Source: Streptomyces canus 299MFChir4.1
GTDB lineage: Bacteria; Actinomycetota; Actinomycetes; Streptomycetales; Streptomycetaceae
Assembly (NCBI RefSeq): GCF_000383615.1
Contig: NZ_KB911608.1
Span: 1 to 64,000, forward strand
DNA length: 64,000 nucleotides
Reading direction: 5' to 3'
Below, one piece after another: positions 43,813 to 53,479 of the stretch. The notes beneath the pieces are model-generated. The model worked only from the letters and a program-made list of their open reading frames with translations. It did no database searches and had not been told where the DNA came from. Both the position numbers and the translations under genes were made by a program. Numbering within the stretch: position 1 is the stretch's first letter; every line of letters begins with the position of its first letter.

Positions 43813-45201
43813 CTAGGCGATCGGCAGGCGGAGTTCGAACAGGGCTCCGCCTGCCGGCGCGTCCCGGACCGTGAGCGTGCCGCCGTGCCGGGCGGCGACG
43901 TCCCGGGCGATGGCGAGACCGAGTCCGGCGCCCCCGTCGTCCCGCGCCCGTGCCTCGTCCAGCCGGACGAACCGCTCGAAGACGCGCTCCCGGTCCCCGG
44001 CCGGCACCCCGTCCCCGTCGTCGGCGACCTCGACCACCGCGCGGTGGTCCCCGTCCCGTCGTACCGTCACCACCACCGCCGACCTCGCGTGCCGCCGCGC
44101 GTTGTCCAGCAGGTTGTCGAGCACCCGCTCCAACTGCCCCCGGGACCCCTTCACTTCCACGGCCTCCGCCCGCACGGTCACCCCGGGCCGCCCGGCGGCC
44201 CGCTCCCGTACCAGCGCCGCCAGTTCGACCCGGGCGTCGGCGACCCGCTCCCCCGCGTCCAGGCGGGCCAGCAACAGCAGGTCCGCGGCCAGGTGCTGGA
44301 GCCGTACCGTGTCCTCGACCGCTCCGTCCAGGTCCAGCAACTCGGGGTGCGCGGCGGCCACTTCGAGCTGGGTGCGCAGTGAGGCGATCGGGCTGCGCAG
44401 CTCGTGCGAGGCGTCGGCGACGAACCGGCGCTGGCGCTCGACGGAGGTCTCCAGGGCGGCCAGGGTCTCATTGGTGGTGCGGGCGAGGCGGGCCACCTCG
44501 TCGTGGGTGTCCGGCACCGGGACGCGGCGGGCGAGGTCCTCGGAGGCGGTGATCGCCGCCATCTCGCTGCGGATGGCCTCGACCGGGCGCAGGGCCCGGC
44601 GCGTCACCGTCCAGGTCACCCGGGCGACCACCGCGAGCAGCACGGGCAGGCCGACGAGCATGACGGTGGCGGCGGTGTGCACGGCGTCCTGCTGGGCCTC
44701 GAGCGAGGCACCGGCGTACACCCGGACCGTCCTGTCGCCGCGGTCCGTGACCTCGACCTGGGCGAACCGGTACGCGATGCTCTCCCCGTCCACGGTGGCC
44801 CGGCCCTGGCCGTGCCAGGTGACCTCGCCGACCTCGCCCGCCTCGGCGTCGTCCCCGTCACCGTCCGGCCGCGCGTCGGGGCGGGCCACGGGTGTGACCC
44901 CGCGGACGCCGGTACCGCTGATCGCCTCCAGGTCCTCGCTCGCCGCGAGCACCCGCCCGTCCCGGTCGACCACCTGGGCCGGGTGGTCCCCGTCCAGGTC
45001 CAGCTCCCGGTACGGCACGCCCTGCGCGATCTGCGAGGCCACGTTGCGGGCGGCGCCGTCGGCGGCCGTGTCCGCCTGGCCCGCGAGGTTGCTGCGCAGC
45101 GACAGCAGGACGACCGCGCCCGCGGCGACCAGGGCCACGGCCACCACCGCGGTCGCGGCCAGCGTGGCCCGCGCCCGGACCGAGCCGAACAGCCGCCTCA
45201 T
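43813..45201 (-). CDS. HAMP-type sensor histidine kinase
   Basis: A 462-residue membrane kinase. TM1 is about 8-36; the ~125-residue extracytoplasmic sensor has an acidic loop (ARPDGDGDDAEAGEVGEVTWHG); TM2 is AATVMLVGLPVLLAVVARVTW. The HAMP linker leads to H266 in ADASHELRSPIAS. The catalytic domain has NLLDNARRHA, VADDGDGVP, RFVRLDEARARDDGGAGLGLAI. ATG 45201 overlaps the regulator stop (ATGA). The target is probably the PepSY gene on the other side of the regulator, across a direct-repeat site. Confidence 0.93.
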   Translation of the reverse strand: MRRLFGSVRARATLAATAVVAVALVAAGAVVLLSLRSNLAGQADTAADGAARNVASQIAQGVPYRELDLDGDHPAQVVDRDGRVLAASEDLEAISGTGVRGVTPVARPDARPDGDGDDAEAGEVGEVTWHGQGRATVDGESIAYRFAQVEVTDRGDRTVRVYAGASLEAQQDAVHTAATVMLVGLPVLLAVVARVTWTVTRRALRPVEAIRSEMAAITASEDLARRVPVPDTHDEVARLARTTNETLAALETSVERQRRFVADASHELRSPIASLRTQLEVAAAHPELLDLDGAVEDTVRLQHLAADLLLLARLDAGERVADARVELAALVRERAAGRPGVTVRAEAVEVKGSRGQLERVLDNLLDNARRHARSAVVVTVRRDGDHRAVVEVADDGDGVPAGDRERVFERFVRLDEARARDDGGAGLGLAIARDVAARHGGTLTVRDAPAGGALFELRLPIA

Positions 45202-45860
45202 CCGCCGGTCTCCAGTCGGTACCCGGCGCCGCGGACGGTCCGGATGAGGCCCGCGTCCAGCTTCCGGCGCAGGGTGCTGACGTACACCTCGACGATGTTG
45301 GGATCGCCGTCGTACGCGAAGTCCCAGACGTGCTCCAGGATCCGCGCCTTGGACACCACCTCGCCGGCCCGCAGCGCGAGCTGCTCCAGGACGGAGAACT
45401 CCTTGGCGGTGAGGGCGACTTCGGTGCCGTCGAGGAAGACCCGGCGGGCGGCGGTGTCGATCCGCAGCGCCCCGGTCTCCAGCACCGGGGAGGCCCCGGT
45501 CCCGCGCCGCCGCAGCAGGGCCTTGATCCGGGCCACGAGGACGACGTAGGAGAAGGGCTTGGTCAGGTAGTCGTCGGCGCCGGTGTCCAGGCCCTCGGCC
45601 TCGTCGTACTCGCCGTCCTTGGCGGTGAGCATCAGGATCGGCACCTCGTGGCCGGCGGCGCGCAGGGCGGCGCAGACCCGGTAGCCGTTGAGGCCGGGCA
45701 GCATGATGTCGAGGATCACCAGGTCGTACGACCCCTCGCCGGCCCGGTGCAGTCCCTCGCGGCCGTCGTGGACGACGTCGACGGCGTAGCCCTCGGCGGT
45801 GAGGCCCTTGGCGAGGGACAGGGCGAGTCGTTTCTCGTCCTCGATGAGCAGCAGGCGCAT
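45198..45860 (-). CDS. OmpR/PhoB-family response regulator
   Basis: A 220-residue regulator. The receiver has IEDE (6-9), phospho-acceptor D51 in VILDIMLPG, LTAKD and TKPFSY. The C-terminal winged helix is ALTAKEFSVLEQLALRAGEVVSKARILEHVWDF...VEVYVSTLRRKLD...IRTVRGAGYRLE. ATG 45860 begins MRLLLIEDEK. Four CTTCAG-type repeats in the divergent promoter gap with the PepSY gene are its probable binding site. Confidence 0.94.
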   Translation of the reverse strand: MRLLLIEDEKRLALSLAKGLTAEGYAVDVVHDGREGLHRAGEGSYDLVILDIMLPGLNGYRVCAALRAAGHEVPILMLTAKDGEYDEAEGLDTGADDYLTKPFSYVVLVARIKALLRRRGTGASPVLETGALRIDTAARRVFLDGTEVALTAKEFSVLEQLALRAGEVVSKARILEHVWDFAYDGDPNIVEVYVSTLRRKLDAGLIRTVRGAGYRLETGG

Positions 45861-45883
45861 GTGCACAGCCTCGCAAAGCGAAC

Positions 45884-45920
45884 CTGAAGACACCTTCAGG
45901 AGGCTTCAGGTCCGCTTCAG
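45884..45920. promoter_or_regulatory. Phased direct repeats, likely response-regulator site
   Basis: CTTCAG occurs at 45894, 45904 and 45915, and the complement CTGAAG at 45884. Spacing of 10-11 bases places them on one face of the helix, the standard arrangement for OmpR/PhoB dimers. They lie between the regulator gene and the divergent PepSY gene, so both could be controlled. Confidence 0.82.
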
Positions 45921-45995
45921 CTCCCCTCCGGCAGCTTGGTTGTCGTCGAACGCCGACGAGGCAGAACGAAACAGACCTGCTCTGGAGGAATCCTC

Positions 45996-46556
45996 ATGAA
46001 GCGCAACATCGTCATCGCCACCCTCACCGCCGCCGCGCTGGCCACCGGCGGCACGGTCGCGGCCTTCGCATCGGGGAACGACGAGGCGACGGCGACGCAG
46101 CGCCAGGCGAACGCGGGGGCCAAGGTCACCGCGGCCGAGGCGATCGCGGCCGCCCTGAAGCACACCCCGGGCACCGCCGTCTCCGCCGACCTGGACGACG
46201 ACGGCGCCGACGCGTGGGAGGTCTCCGTCGTCAAGGGCGACGGCTCCGAGTCCGAGGTGCGGATCGCCCCGGACTCCGGCAAGGTGCTCGGCGCCCAGCG
46301 CGACACCGAGGACGACACCGACACCGACGACACCGACGACCGCGCCGAGCTCGCCGCGGTGAAGGGCGCGCACACCGACGCCCGCGAGGCCGCGCTGGCC
46401 GCCGCCGCGAAGGGCACGGTGACGGAGGTCGGCCTCGACGACGACAACGGCACCGTGGCCTGGAGCGCGGACACCGTGAAGGACGGCAGGCAGGGCGAGT
46501 GGAAGGTCGCCCTCGACTCGGGCAAGGTCACGCAGGACCGCGACGACGACGCCTGA
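45996..46556 (+). CDS. Exported PepSY-domain protein
   Basis: A 186-residue exported protein. The signal peptide is MKRNIVIATLTAAALATGGTVAAFA. Two PepSY-like repeats follow: KVTAAEAIAAALKHTPGTAVSADLDDDGADAWEVSVVKGDGSESEVRIAPDSGKVL, and TDAREAALAAAAKGTVTEVGLDDDNGTVAWSADTVKDG...EWKVALDSGKV. An acidic TEDDTDTDDTDD linker separates them. PepSY modules often modulate extracytoplasmic proteases or sensors. TGGAGGAA precedes ATG 45996. The divergent two-component system with phased repeats in between suggests it is the regulon's output or a feedback sensor ligand. Confidence 0.9.
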   Translation: MKRNIVIATLTAAALATGGTVAAFASGNDEATATQRQANAGAKVTAAEAIAAALKHTPGTAVSADLDDDGADAWEVSVVKGDGSESEVRIAPDSGKVLGAQRDTEDDTDTDDTDDRAELAAVKGAHTDAREAALAAAAKGTVTEVGLDDDNGTVAWSADTVKDGRQGEWKVALDSGKVTQDRDDDA

Positions 46557-46604
46557 GTCGGCCGCCGCGCGGCGGTCGCGGCACCCTGTGCCGTCCCGAG
46601 GGGC

Positions 46605-47561
46605 TCAGCCCCTGGTCAGGCCCTCGACCAGTTCGTCCGCCGCCCGGTAGGGGTCCAGCTCGCCGGCGACGATCTTCTCCGCGAGGGCGTCCAGGCGCCG
46701 GTCGCCGTGCAGGTCGTCGATGCGTTCGCGCAGGGCGGTGACGGCGATCGTCTCGACCTCGTGGGCGGCGCGGGCGCGGCGGCGCTCGGTGAGGACGCCG
46801 CGCTCCTCCATCCAGGCGCGGTGCTTCTCCAGGGCTTCCACGACCTCGTCGACGCCCTCCGCGCGGGCGGCGACCGTCTTGACGATCGGCGGGCGCCACT
46901 CGCCGGGGGCGCGGGACTCGCCGAGGCCCAGCATGTGGTTGAGCTCGCGGGCCGTAGCGTCGGCGCCGTCGCGGTCGGCCTTGTTGACGACGTACACGTC
47001 GCCGATCTCCAGGATTCCGGCCTTGGCGGCCTGGATGCCGTCGCCCATGCCCGGCGCGAGCAGCACCACGGAGGTGTCCGCCTGGGAGGCGATCTCCACC
47101 TCGGACTGGCCGACGCCGACCGTCTCGACCAGGACCACGTCGCAGCCGGCCGCGTCCAGGACCCGGATGGCTTGCGGGGCGGCCCAGGCGAGGCCGCCGA
47201 GGTGGCCCCGGGTCGCCATGGAGCGGATGTAGACGCCGGGGTCGGAGGCATGCTCCGACATACGGACCCGGTCGCCGAGCAGGGCGCCGCCGGAGAACGG
47301 CGAGGACGGGTCGACGGCCAGGACGCCGACCCGCCTGCCCTGCTTGCGGTAGGCGGTCACCAGGGCCGAGGTTGACGTCGACTTGCCCACCCCGGGCGAC
47401 CCCGTCAGGCCCACCACGTACGCGTTGCCCGTGAGCGGGGCGAGCGCTTCCATGACCTCCCTGAGCTGCGGGGACGCCCCCTCCACGAGGGAGATCAGCC
47501 GGGCCACGGCCCGCGGCCGGCCCTCCCTGGCCTGGGCCACCAGGGTGGAGACGTCCTGCAT
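46605..47561 (-). CDS. meaB: MeaB-type G-protein chaperone of B12-dependent mutases
   Basis: MeaB protects and reloads adenosylcobalamin-dependent acyl-CoA mutases. The 318-residue GTPase has Walker A GLTGSPGVGKSTS, a switch-like VDPSSPFSGGALLGDRVRM, Walker B VLVETVGVGQSEVE and the guanine motif NKAD. The C-terminal arm (RAAHEVETIAVTALRERIDDL...) drives dimerisation. ATG 47561 has GGAG 5 bases upstream. It lies just downstream of a thiolase gene on the same strand and near the epimerase, in a methylmalonyl/isobutyryl-CoA neighbourhood; icmA in this window is a plausible client. Confidence 0.95.
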   Translation of the reverse strand: MQDVSTLVAQAREGRPRAVARLISLVEGASPQLREVMEALAPLTGNAYVVGLTGSPGVGKSTSTSALVTAYRKQGRRVGVLAVDPSSPFSGGALLGDRVRMSEHASDPGVYIRSMATRGHLGGLAWAAPQAIRVLDAAGCDVVLVETVGVGQSEVEIASQADTSVVLLAPGMGDGIQAAKAGILEIGDVYVVNKADRDGADATARELNHMLGLGESRAPGEWRPPIVKTVAARAEGVDEVVEALEKHRAWMEERGVLTERRRARAAHEVETIAVTALRERIDDLHGDRRLDALAEKIVAGELDPYRAADELVEGLTRG

Positions 47562-47599
47562 CACAGCTCCGTTCACAGCGAGGTCCTACAAAGGAGAAC

Positions 47600-48802
47600 T
47601 CAGGCCTTGGGTACCCGCACGACGAGCGCGTCACCCTGACCGCCGCCGCCGCACAGGGCCGCCGCGCCGACCCCGCCGCCGCGCCGCTTCAGTTCCAGGG
47701 CGAGGTGCAGGACGAGCCGGGCGCCGGACATGCCGATGGGGTGGCCCAGGGCGATCGCGCCGCCGTTCACGTTCACCTTTTCGGTGGACACGCCGAGGTC
47801 CTTCATCGACTGGACGGCGACCGCGGCGAAGGCCTCGTTGATCTCGATCAGGTCGAGGTCGGAGACCTCCAGGCCCTCCTTCTTGAGGGCGTGCAGGATC
47901 GCGTTGGACGGCTGGGACTGCAGGGAGTTGTCCGGGCCCGCCACATTGCCGTGGGCGCCGATCTCGGCGATCCACTCCAGGCCGAGCTCCTGCGCCTTGG
48001 TCTTGCTCATCACGACCACGGCCGCCGCACCGTCCGAGATCTGGGAGGCGGAGCCCGCGGTGATGGTGCCGTCCTTGGTGAACGCGGGGCGCAGCTTGCC
48101 CAGGGACTCCGCGGTGGTGTCGCCGCGGATGCCCTCGTCCTGGCTGAACACGACCGGCTCGCCCTTGCGCTGCGGGACCTCCACGGGGGTGATCTCGGCT
48201 TCGAAGACGCCGTTCTTCTGCGCGGCGGCGGCCCGCTGGTGGGACAGGGCGGAGAACTCGTCCTGCTCGGGGCGCCGGATGCCGAGGCGGGTGTTGTGCT
48301 TCTCCGTGGACTCGCCCATGGCGATGTTCTCGAAGGCGTCGGTCAGACCGTCGTACGCCATGGCGTCGAGCATCTCGATCGCCCCGTACTTGAAGCCCTC
48401 GCGGGACTTCGGGAGCAGGTGGGGGGCGTTGGTCATGGACTCCTGGCCGCCCGCGACGATCACGTCGAACTCGCCGGCGCGGATCAGCTGGTCGGCCAGC
48501 GCGATCGCGTCGAGGCCGGACAGACACACCTTGTTGATGGTCAGCGCCGGGACGCTCATCGGGATGCCGGCCTTGACGGCGGCCTGGCGGGCCGGGATCT
48601 GGCCCGCTCCGGCCTGGAGCACCTGGCCCATGATGACGTACTGCACCTGGTCGCCACCGATTCCCGCCCGGTCCAGGGCGGCCTTGATCGCGAAGCCGCC
48701 GAGGTCGGCTCCGGAGAAGGACTTCAGCGAGCCCAGCAACCGCCCCATGGGCGTTCGGGCGCCCGCGACGATCACCGAGGTCGTGCTGTTCGATCCAGAC
48801 AT
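47600..48802 (-). CDS. Acetyl-CoA C-acetyltransferase (thiolase)
   Basis: A 400-residue thiolase that condenses or cleaves acetoacetyl-CoA. The nucleophile is C93 in NKVCLSGLDAI; EINEAFAA, GGAIALGHPIGMSG (catalytic His) and the second catalytic Cys in ALCGGGGQGDALVV complete the site. ATG 48802 begins MSGSNSTTSV. It is followed by meaB 38 bases downstream. It probably serves acetoacetyl-CoA supply to the ethylmalonyl-CoA or related pathways; substrate chain length is not resolvable. Confidence 0.94.
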   Translation of the reverse strand: MSGSNSTTSVIVAGARTPMGRLLGSLKSFSGADLGGFAIKAALDRAGIGGDQVQYVIMGQVLQAGAGQIPARQAAVKAGIPMSVPALTINKVCLSGLDAIALADQLIRAGEFDVIVAGGQESMTNAPHLLPKSREGFKYGAIEMLDAMAYDGLTDAFENIAMGESTEKHNTRLGIRRPEQDEFSALSHQRAAAAQKNGVFEAEITPVEVPQRKGEPVVFSQDEGIRGDTTAESLGKLRPAFTKDGTITAGSASQISDGAAAVVVMSKTKAQELGLEWIAEIGAHGNVAGPDNSLQSQPSNAILHALKKEGLEVSDLDLIEINEAFAAVAVQSMKDLGVSTEKVNVNGGAIALGHPIGMSGARLVLHLALELKRRGGGVGAAALCGGGGQGDALVVRVPKA

Positions 48803-48950
48803 GAGCTGCGATCCCCTTACCGGCTGCACTGCCGAGGAGTGAACGAGGGTTTACTTCAAAGGTACTGAGTGGCACTCCGTGCCGTCATCGCCCCGTCGGT
48901 GTGATCGCGCGCACGTTGCGTAACCGTTTCGCGAGCGCTGCACTGACTAC

Positions 48951-49391
48951 ATGCTGACGCGAATCGACCACATCGGGATCGCCTGTTTCGACCTCGACAA
49001 GACCGTCGAGTTCTACCGGGCCACGTACGGCTTCGAGGTGTTCCACTCCGAGGTCAACGAGGAGCAGGGCGTGCGCGAGGCCATGCTCAAGATCAACGAG
49101 ACCTCCGACGGCGGCGCCTCCTACCTGCAGCTTCTGGAGCCGACCCGCCCCGACTCGACCGTCGCCAAGTGGCTGGACAAGAACGGCGAGGGCGTCCACC
49201 ACATCGCTTTCGGTACGGCGGACGTCGACCAGGACGCCGCGGACATCAAGGACAAGGGCGTACGCGTCCTGTACGAGGAGCCGCGACGCGGCTCCATGGG
49301 GTCACGGATCACCTTCCTGCACCCGAAGGATTGTCATGGCGTACTGACAGAACTGGTCACTTCGGCGCCTGTTGAGTCACCTGAGCACTGA
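48951..49391 (+). CDS. Methylmalonyl-CoA epimerase
   Basis: A 146-residue vicinal-oxygen-chelate protein that epimerises (2R)/(2S)-methylmalonyl-CoA. MLTRIDHIGIACFDLDKTVEFY begins the first beta-alpha-beta unit with metal ligand H7. EGVHHIAFGTADVDQ supplies the second His, and FLHPKDCHGVLTELV the last Glu. This matches the family closely in length and motifs. It is divergent from the thiolase-meaB pair, and together with those genes completes a propionyl/methylmalonyl-CoA module. ATG 48951 directly follows TGACTAC. Confidence 0.94.
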   Translation: MLTRIDHIGIACFDLDKTVEFYRATYGFEVFHSEVNEEQGVREAMLKINETSDGGASYLQLLEPTRPDSTVAKWLDKNGEGVHHIAFGTADVDQDAADIKDKGVRVLYEEPRRGSMGSRITFLHPKDCHGVLTELVTSAPVESPEH

Positions 49392-49600
49392 CCCTCGTAC
49401 ATATGGGCCGGTAGGGTTGGGGGCGGTCGCTCCCGGAAGGGGGGTGGCCGCTTTCCGGGGTCCGGGTTTCGGGGGACGAGCGACGGGCAGCAGCCCATGC
49501 TCCGTCGTTGATCTGACACCATTCCCCGGGGGCCCCGTTCGGCGGATGGACGGGGCTCGTTTGGAGAGACTTGCGACCAGGGGACGGATGGGACCGCGCA

Positions 49601-52600
49601 GTGCGGGGCTACGAACGCCAGGAGCGAGAGCCGGCGGCTGACGTCGACCACCTCTCTCGGTTCGAGGCCGAGATGGAGCGGCTGAAGACCGAGCGGGAAA
49701 AGGCGATCCAGCACGCCGACGACCTCGGCTACCAGGTCGAGGTGCTGCGCGCCAAGTTGCACGAGGCGCGGCGCACCCTCATGTCCCGGCCCGAATTCGG
49801 CGGCGGTGACATCGGCTACCAGGCCGAGCAGTTGCTGCGGAACGCGCAGATCCAGGCCGACCAGTTGCGCCAGGACGCCGAGCGCGAGCTGAGCCAGGTC
49901 CGCGCCCAGACCCAGCGCATCCTCCAGGAGCACGCCGAGCAGGCCGCGCGTCTGCAGGCGGAGCTGCACCAGGAGGCCGTCACCCGTCGCCAGCAGCTCG
50001 ACCAGGAGCTGGCCGAGCGCCGGCAGACCGTCGAGTCGCACGTCAACGAGAACGTGGCGTGGGCCGAGCAGCTGCGCGCCCGCAGCGAGTCGCAGGCCCG
50101 ACGGCTCCTGGAGGAGTCCCGCGCGGAGGCCGAGCAGGCCATGGCGGCCGCCCGTGCCGAGGCCGAGCGGGTCACCAACGAGGCTCGCCAGCGTCTGCAG
50201 AGCGAGGCCGAGGCGGCCCGCGCGGAGGCCGAGCAGCTGCTGCGCCGCGCCCGCGCGGACGCGGAGCGGCTCCTGGAGACCGCCTCCACGCAGGCCCAGG
50301 AGGCCACCGACCACGCCGAGCAGCTGCGCACGTCCACCGCGACCGAGTCGGACAGCGCCCGCCGCCAGGCCACCGAGCTGAGCCGGGCCGCCGAACAGCG
50401 GATGACGGAGGCCGAGGAGGCGCTGCGCAAGGCGCAGGCCGAGGCCGACAAGGTGCTCACCGAGGCGAAGTCGGCCGCCGAGAAGGCGCTCGCGAGCGCG
50501 GAGTCGGCCAATGAGCAGCGCACGCGTACGGCCAAGGAGCAGGTCGCCCGGCTGGTCACCGAGGCCAGCCAGGAGGCCGAGGCGACCAAGGAGGCCGCCG
50601 AGCAGATCGTCGCGGATGCCCGCGCCGAGGCCGAGAAGATCGTCACCGAGGCCGCCGAGAAGGCCCGCACGCTCACCGCCGAGGAGAGCGCGACCCAGCT
50701 GTCCAAGGCGGCCAAGACCGCCGAGGACGTCCTCAACAAGGCGCAGGAGGACGCGCAGCGGACCACCAAGGCCGCTACCGAGGAGGCCGAGCGGATCCGC
50801 CGTGAGGCGGAGACCGAGGCGGACCGGCTGCGCGCCGAGGCGCACGACATCGCCGAGCAGCTCAAGGGCACGGCGAAGGACGACACCAAGGAGTACCGCG
50901 CCAAGACGGTCGAGCTGCAGGAGGAGGCCCGCCGGCTGCGCGGCGAGGCCGAGCAGCTGCGCTCCGACGCGGTCGCCGAGGGCGAGAAGATCCGCGCGGA
51001 GGCCCGCAAGGAGGCCGTCCAGCAGATCGAGGAGGCGGCCAAGACCGCCGAGGAGCTGCTCTCCAAGGCGAAGGCGGACGCCGACGAGCTGCGCCAGACC
51101 GCCACCACGGACAGCGAGAAGGTCCGCACCGAGGCCATCGAGCGCGCCACCACGCTGCGCCGGCAGGCCGAGGACACCCTGGAGCGCACCCGCAACGAGG
51201 CCGAGCGGCAGCGCGCCGAGGCCGTCGCACTGTCCGAGGAGATCGCAGCCGCCGCCGAGCGGGCCGCGGACGAGCTGCGCGAGGAGACCGAGCGGGCCAT
51301 AGAGGCACGCCGTGCCGAGGCCGCCGAGGAACTGACCCGGCTGCGCACCGAGGCCGAGGAGCGTCTCGCCACCGCCGAGCAGGCCCTGACCGAGGCCCGC
51401 GAGGAGGCCGCGCGGATCCGCCGCGAGGCCGCCGAGGAGACCGACCGGCTGCGCGGCGAGGCCGCCGAGCGGATCCGCACCCTCCAGCAGCAGGCCGAGG
51501 CCGAGGCCGACCGGCTGCGCACCGAGGCCGCGTCCGACGCGTCCGCCTCCCGCGCCGAGGGCGAGGCCGTCGCCGTACGGCTGCGTTCCGAGGCCGCCGC
51601 CGAGGCGGAGCGTCTCAAGACCGAGGCCCAGGACACCGCGGACCGCGTCCGGGCGGAGGCGCAGACCGCCGCCGAGCGGATCGCCGCCGAGGCCTCCGAG
51701 ACGCTGGCCGCCGCCCAGGAGGAGGCCAACCGGCGACGCCGCGAGGCCGAGGAGTACCTCGGCTCGGCCCGCCAGGAGGCCGACCAGGAGCGTGAGCGGG
51801 CCCGCGAGCAGAGCGAGGAGCTGCTGGCCTCGGCCCGTAACCGGGTCGAGGAGGCGCAGGCCGAGGCCGTACGGCTGGTCGAGGAGGCGGACCGGCGGGC
51901 CACCGAGATGGTGTCGGCCGCCGAGCAGCACGCCCAGCAGGTGCGGGACTCGGTCGCGGGGCTGCACGAGCAGGCGCAGGAGGAGATCACCGGGCTGCGC
52001 AGCGCCGCCGAGCACGTGGCGGAGCGCACCCGGCGCGAGGCCCAGGAGGAGGCCGACCGGGTCCGTTCGGACGCCTACTCCGAGCGGGAGCGGGCCAGCG
52101 AGGACGCGGCCCGGATCCGGCGCGAGGCCGCCGAGGAGACGGACGCCGCCAAGTCCCTTGCCGAGCGCACCGTCTCGGACGCGATCGCGGAGGCGGAGCG
52201 GCTGCGTTCGGAGGCGTCCGAGCTCGCCCAGCGGGCCCGCACCGAGGCCTCGGACGCCATCGCCCAGGCCGACCAGGACGCCTCCCGTACCCGGGCGGAC
52301 GCCCGCGAGGACGCCAACCGCATCCGTTCGGACGCGGCGCGGCAGGCCGACGCCCTCATCACCGAGGCGCGCAGCGAGGCCGAGCGGCTCACCGAGGAGA
52401 CGATCACCGACACCGACCGGCTGCGGACGGAGACGGTCGCCGAGGCGGAGCGCGTGCGGGCCGAATCGGTCGCCCAGGCCGAGCAGTTGATCGGGGAGGC
52501 CAGCGGGGACGCGGAGCGGCTGCGGGCTGAGGCCGCCCAGACGGTCGGGCAGGCGCAGCAGCACGCGGAGCGGATCCGCAGCGAGGCCGAGCGGGTCAGG

Positions 52601-53479
52601 GCGGACGCGGCGGCCGCGGCCGAGGAACTGGTCAACTCCGCGCGCGCGGAGGCGGACCGCACCCTCGACGAGGCCCGCAAGGACGCCAACAAGCGGCGTT
52701 CCGAGGCGGCCGAGCAGGTCGACACGCTCATCACGGAGACCGCCGCGGAGGCGGACAAGCTGCTCAACGAGGCGCAGCAGCAGGCGCAGAAGACCACCGC
52801 GGACGCGGAGGCGCAGGCCGACACCATGGTGGGCGCGGCCCGCCAGGAGGCCGACCGGCTGGTGTCCGAGGCCACGGTCGAGGGCAACGCGCGCGTGGAG
52901 AAGGCCCGTACGGACGCGGACGAGCTGCTCGTCGGCGCGCGCCGGGACGCCACCGCCATAAGGGAGCGCGCCGAGGAGTTGCGCGACCGGATCACGGGCG
53001 AGATCGAGGCGCTGCACGAGCGGGCCCGGCGTGAGGCCGCGGAGACCATGAAGTCGACCGGTGACCGCTGCGACGCGCTCATCAAGGCCGCGGAGGAGCA
53101 GCTCGGCAAGGCGCAGGCGAAGGCCAAGGAGCTGGTCTCGGAGGCCAATTCGGAGGCCGGCAAGGTGCGCATCGCCGCGGTCAAGAAGGCCGAGGGGCTC
53201 CTCAAGGAGGCCGAGCAGAAGAAGGCCACGCTGGTCCGGGAGGCCGAGGAGCTCAAGGCCGAGGCGATCCGCGAGGCGAAGCGCACGGTCGAGGAGGGCA
53301 AGCGCGAGCTGGAGGTCCTCGTCCGCCGCCGCGAGGACATCAACACCGAGATCTCCCGTGTCCAGGACGTCCTGGAGGCGTTGGAGTCGTTCGAGGCCCC
53401 GTCGGCGGGCAAGGACGGCGGCGTCAAGGCGGGCGCCACGGTCGGCGCCCCTCGTTCGGGTAAGCCGTCGGACAGCTGA
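49601..53479 (+). CDS. scy: Scy, long coiled-coil polarity scaffold
   Basis: Scy organises the tip-organising centre (polarisome) of Streptomyces hyphae with DivIVA and FilP. The ~1292-residue protein is almost entirely coiled coil: a short heptad N-terminal part (SRFEAEMERLKTEREKAIQHADDLGYQVEVLRAKLHEAR) and then about 1100 residues of Ala/Glu/Arg-rich repeats (AEAERxRxEA, EEAERIRREA) in an 11-residue hendecad and ~51-residue superperiod, ending RREDINTEISRVQDVLEALESFE. The repeats are visible in DNA as recurrent GAGGCCGAGCGG-like units. GTG 49601 (VRGYERQE) is chosen by similarity to the known N-terminus; TTG 49571 is the alternative. It precedes filP. Confidence 0.95.
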   Translation: MRGYERQEREPAADVDHLSRFEAEMERLKTEREKAIQHADDLGYQVEVLRAKLHEARRTLMSRPEFGGGDIGYQAEQLLRNAQIQADQLRQDAERELSQVRAQTQRILQEHAEQAARLQAELHQEAVTRRQQLDQELAERRQTVESHVNENVAWAEQLRARSESQARRLLEESRAEAEQAMAAARAEAERVTNEARQRLQSEAEAARAEAEQLLRRARADAERLLETASTQAQEATDHAEQLRTSTATESDSARRQATELSRAAEQRMTEAEEALRKAQAEADKVLTEAKSAAEKALASAESANEQRTRTAKEQVARLVTEASQEAEATKEAAEQIVADARAEAEKIVTEAAEKARTLTAEESATQLSKAAKTAEDVLNKAQEDAQRTTKAATEEAERIRREAETEADRLRAEAHDIAEQLKGTAKDDTKEYRAKTVELQEEARRLRGEAEQLRSDAVAEGEKIRAEARKEAVQQIEEAAKTAEELLSKAKADADELRQTATTDSEKVRTEAIERATTLRRQAEDTLERTRNEAERQRAEAVALSEEIAAAAERAADELREETERAIEARRAEAAEELTRLRTEAEERLATAEQALTEAREEAARIRREAAEETDRLRGEAAERIRTLQQQAEAEADRLRTEAASDASASRAEGEAVAVRLRSEAAAEAERLKTEAQDTADRVRAEAQTAAERIAAEASETLAAAQEEANRRRREAEEYLGSARQEADQERERAREQSEELLASARNRVEEAQAEAVRLVEEADRRATEMVSAAEQHAQQVRDSVAGLHEQAQEEITGLRSAAEHVAERTRREAQEEADRVRSDAYSERERASEDAARIRREAAEETDAAKSLAERTVSDAIAEAERLRSEASELAQRARTEASDAIAQADQDASRTRADAREDANRIRSDAARQADALITEARSEAERLTEETITDTDRLRTETVAEAERVRAESVAQAEQLIGEASGDAERLRAEAAQTVGQAQQHAERIRSEAERVRADAAAAAEELVNSARAEADRTLDEARKDANKRRSEAAEQVDTLITETAAEADKLLNEAQQQAQKTTADAEAQADTMVGAARQEADRLVSEATVEGNARVEKARTDADELLVGARRDATAIRERAEELRDRITGEIEALHERARREAAETMKSTGDRCDALIKAAEEQLGKAQAKAKELVSEANSEAGKVRIAAVKKAEGLLKEAEQKKATLVREAEELKAEAIREAKRTVEEGKRELEVLVRRREDINTEISRVQDVLEALESFEAPSAGKDGGVKAGATVGAPRSGKPSDS

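Noticed and set aside
49601..53479. A DNA satellite or CRISPR-like repeat in the scy region
   Set aside because: The periodicity is codon-phased and explained by hendecad coiled-coil repeats; there are no spacers or exact repeats.
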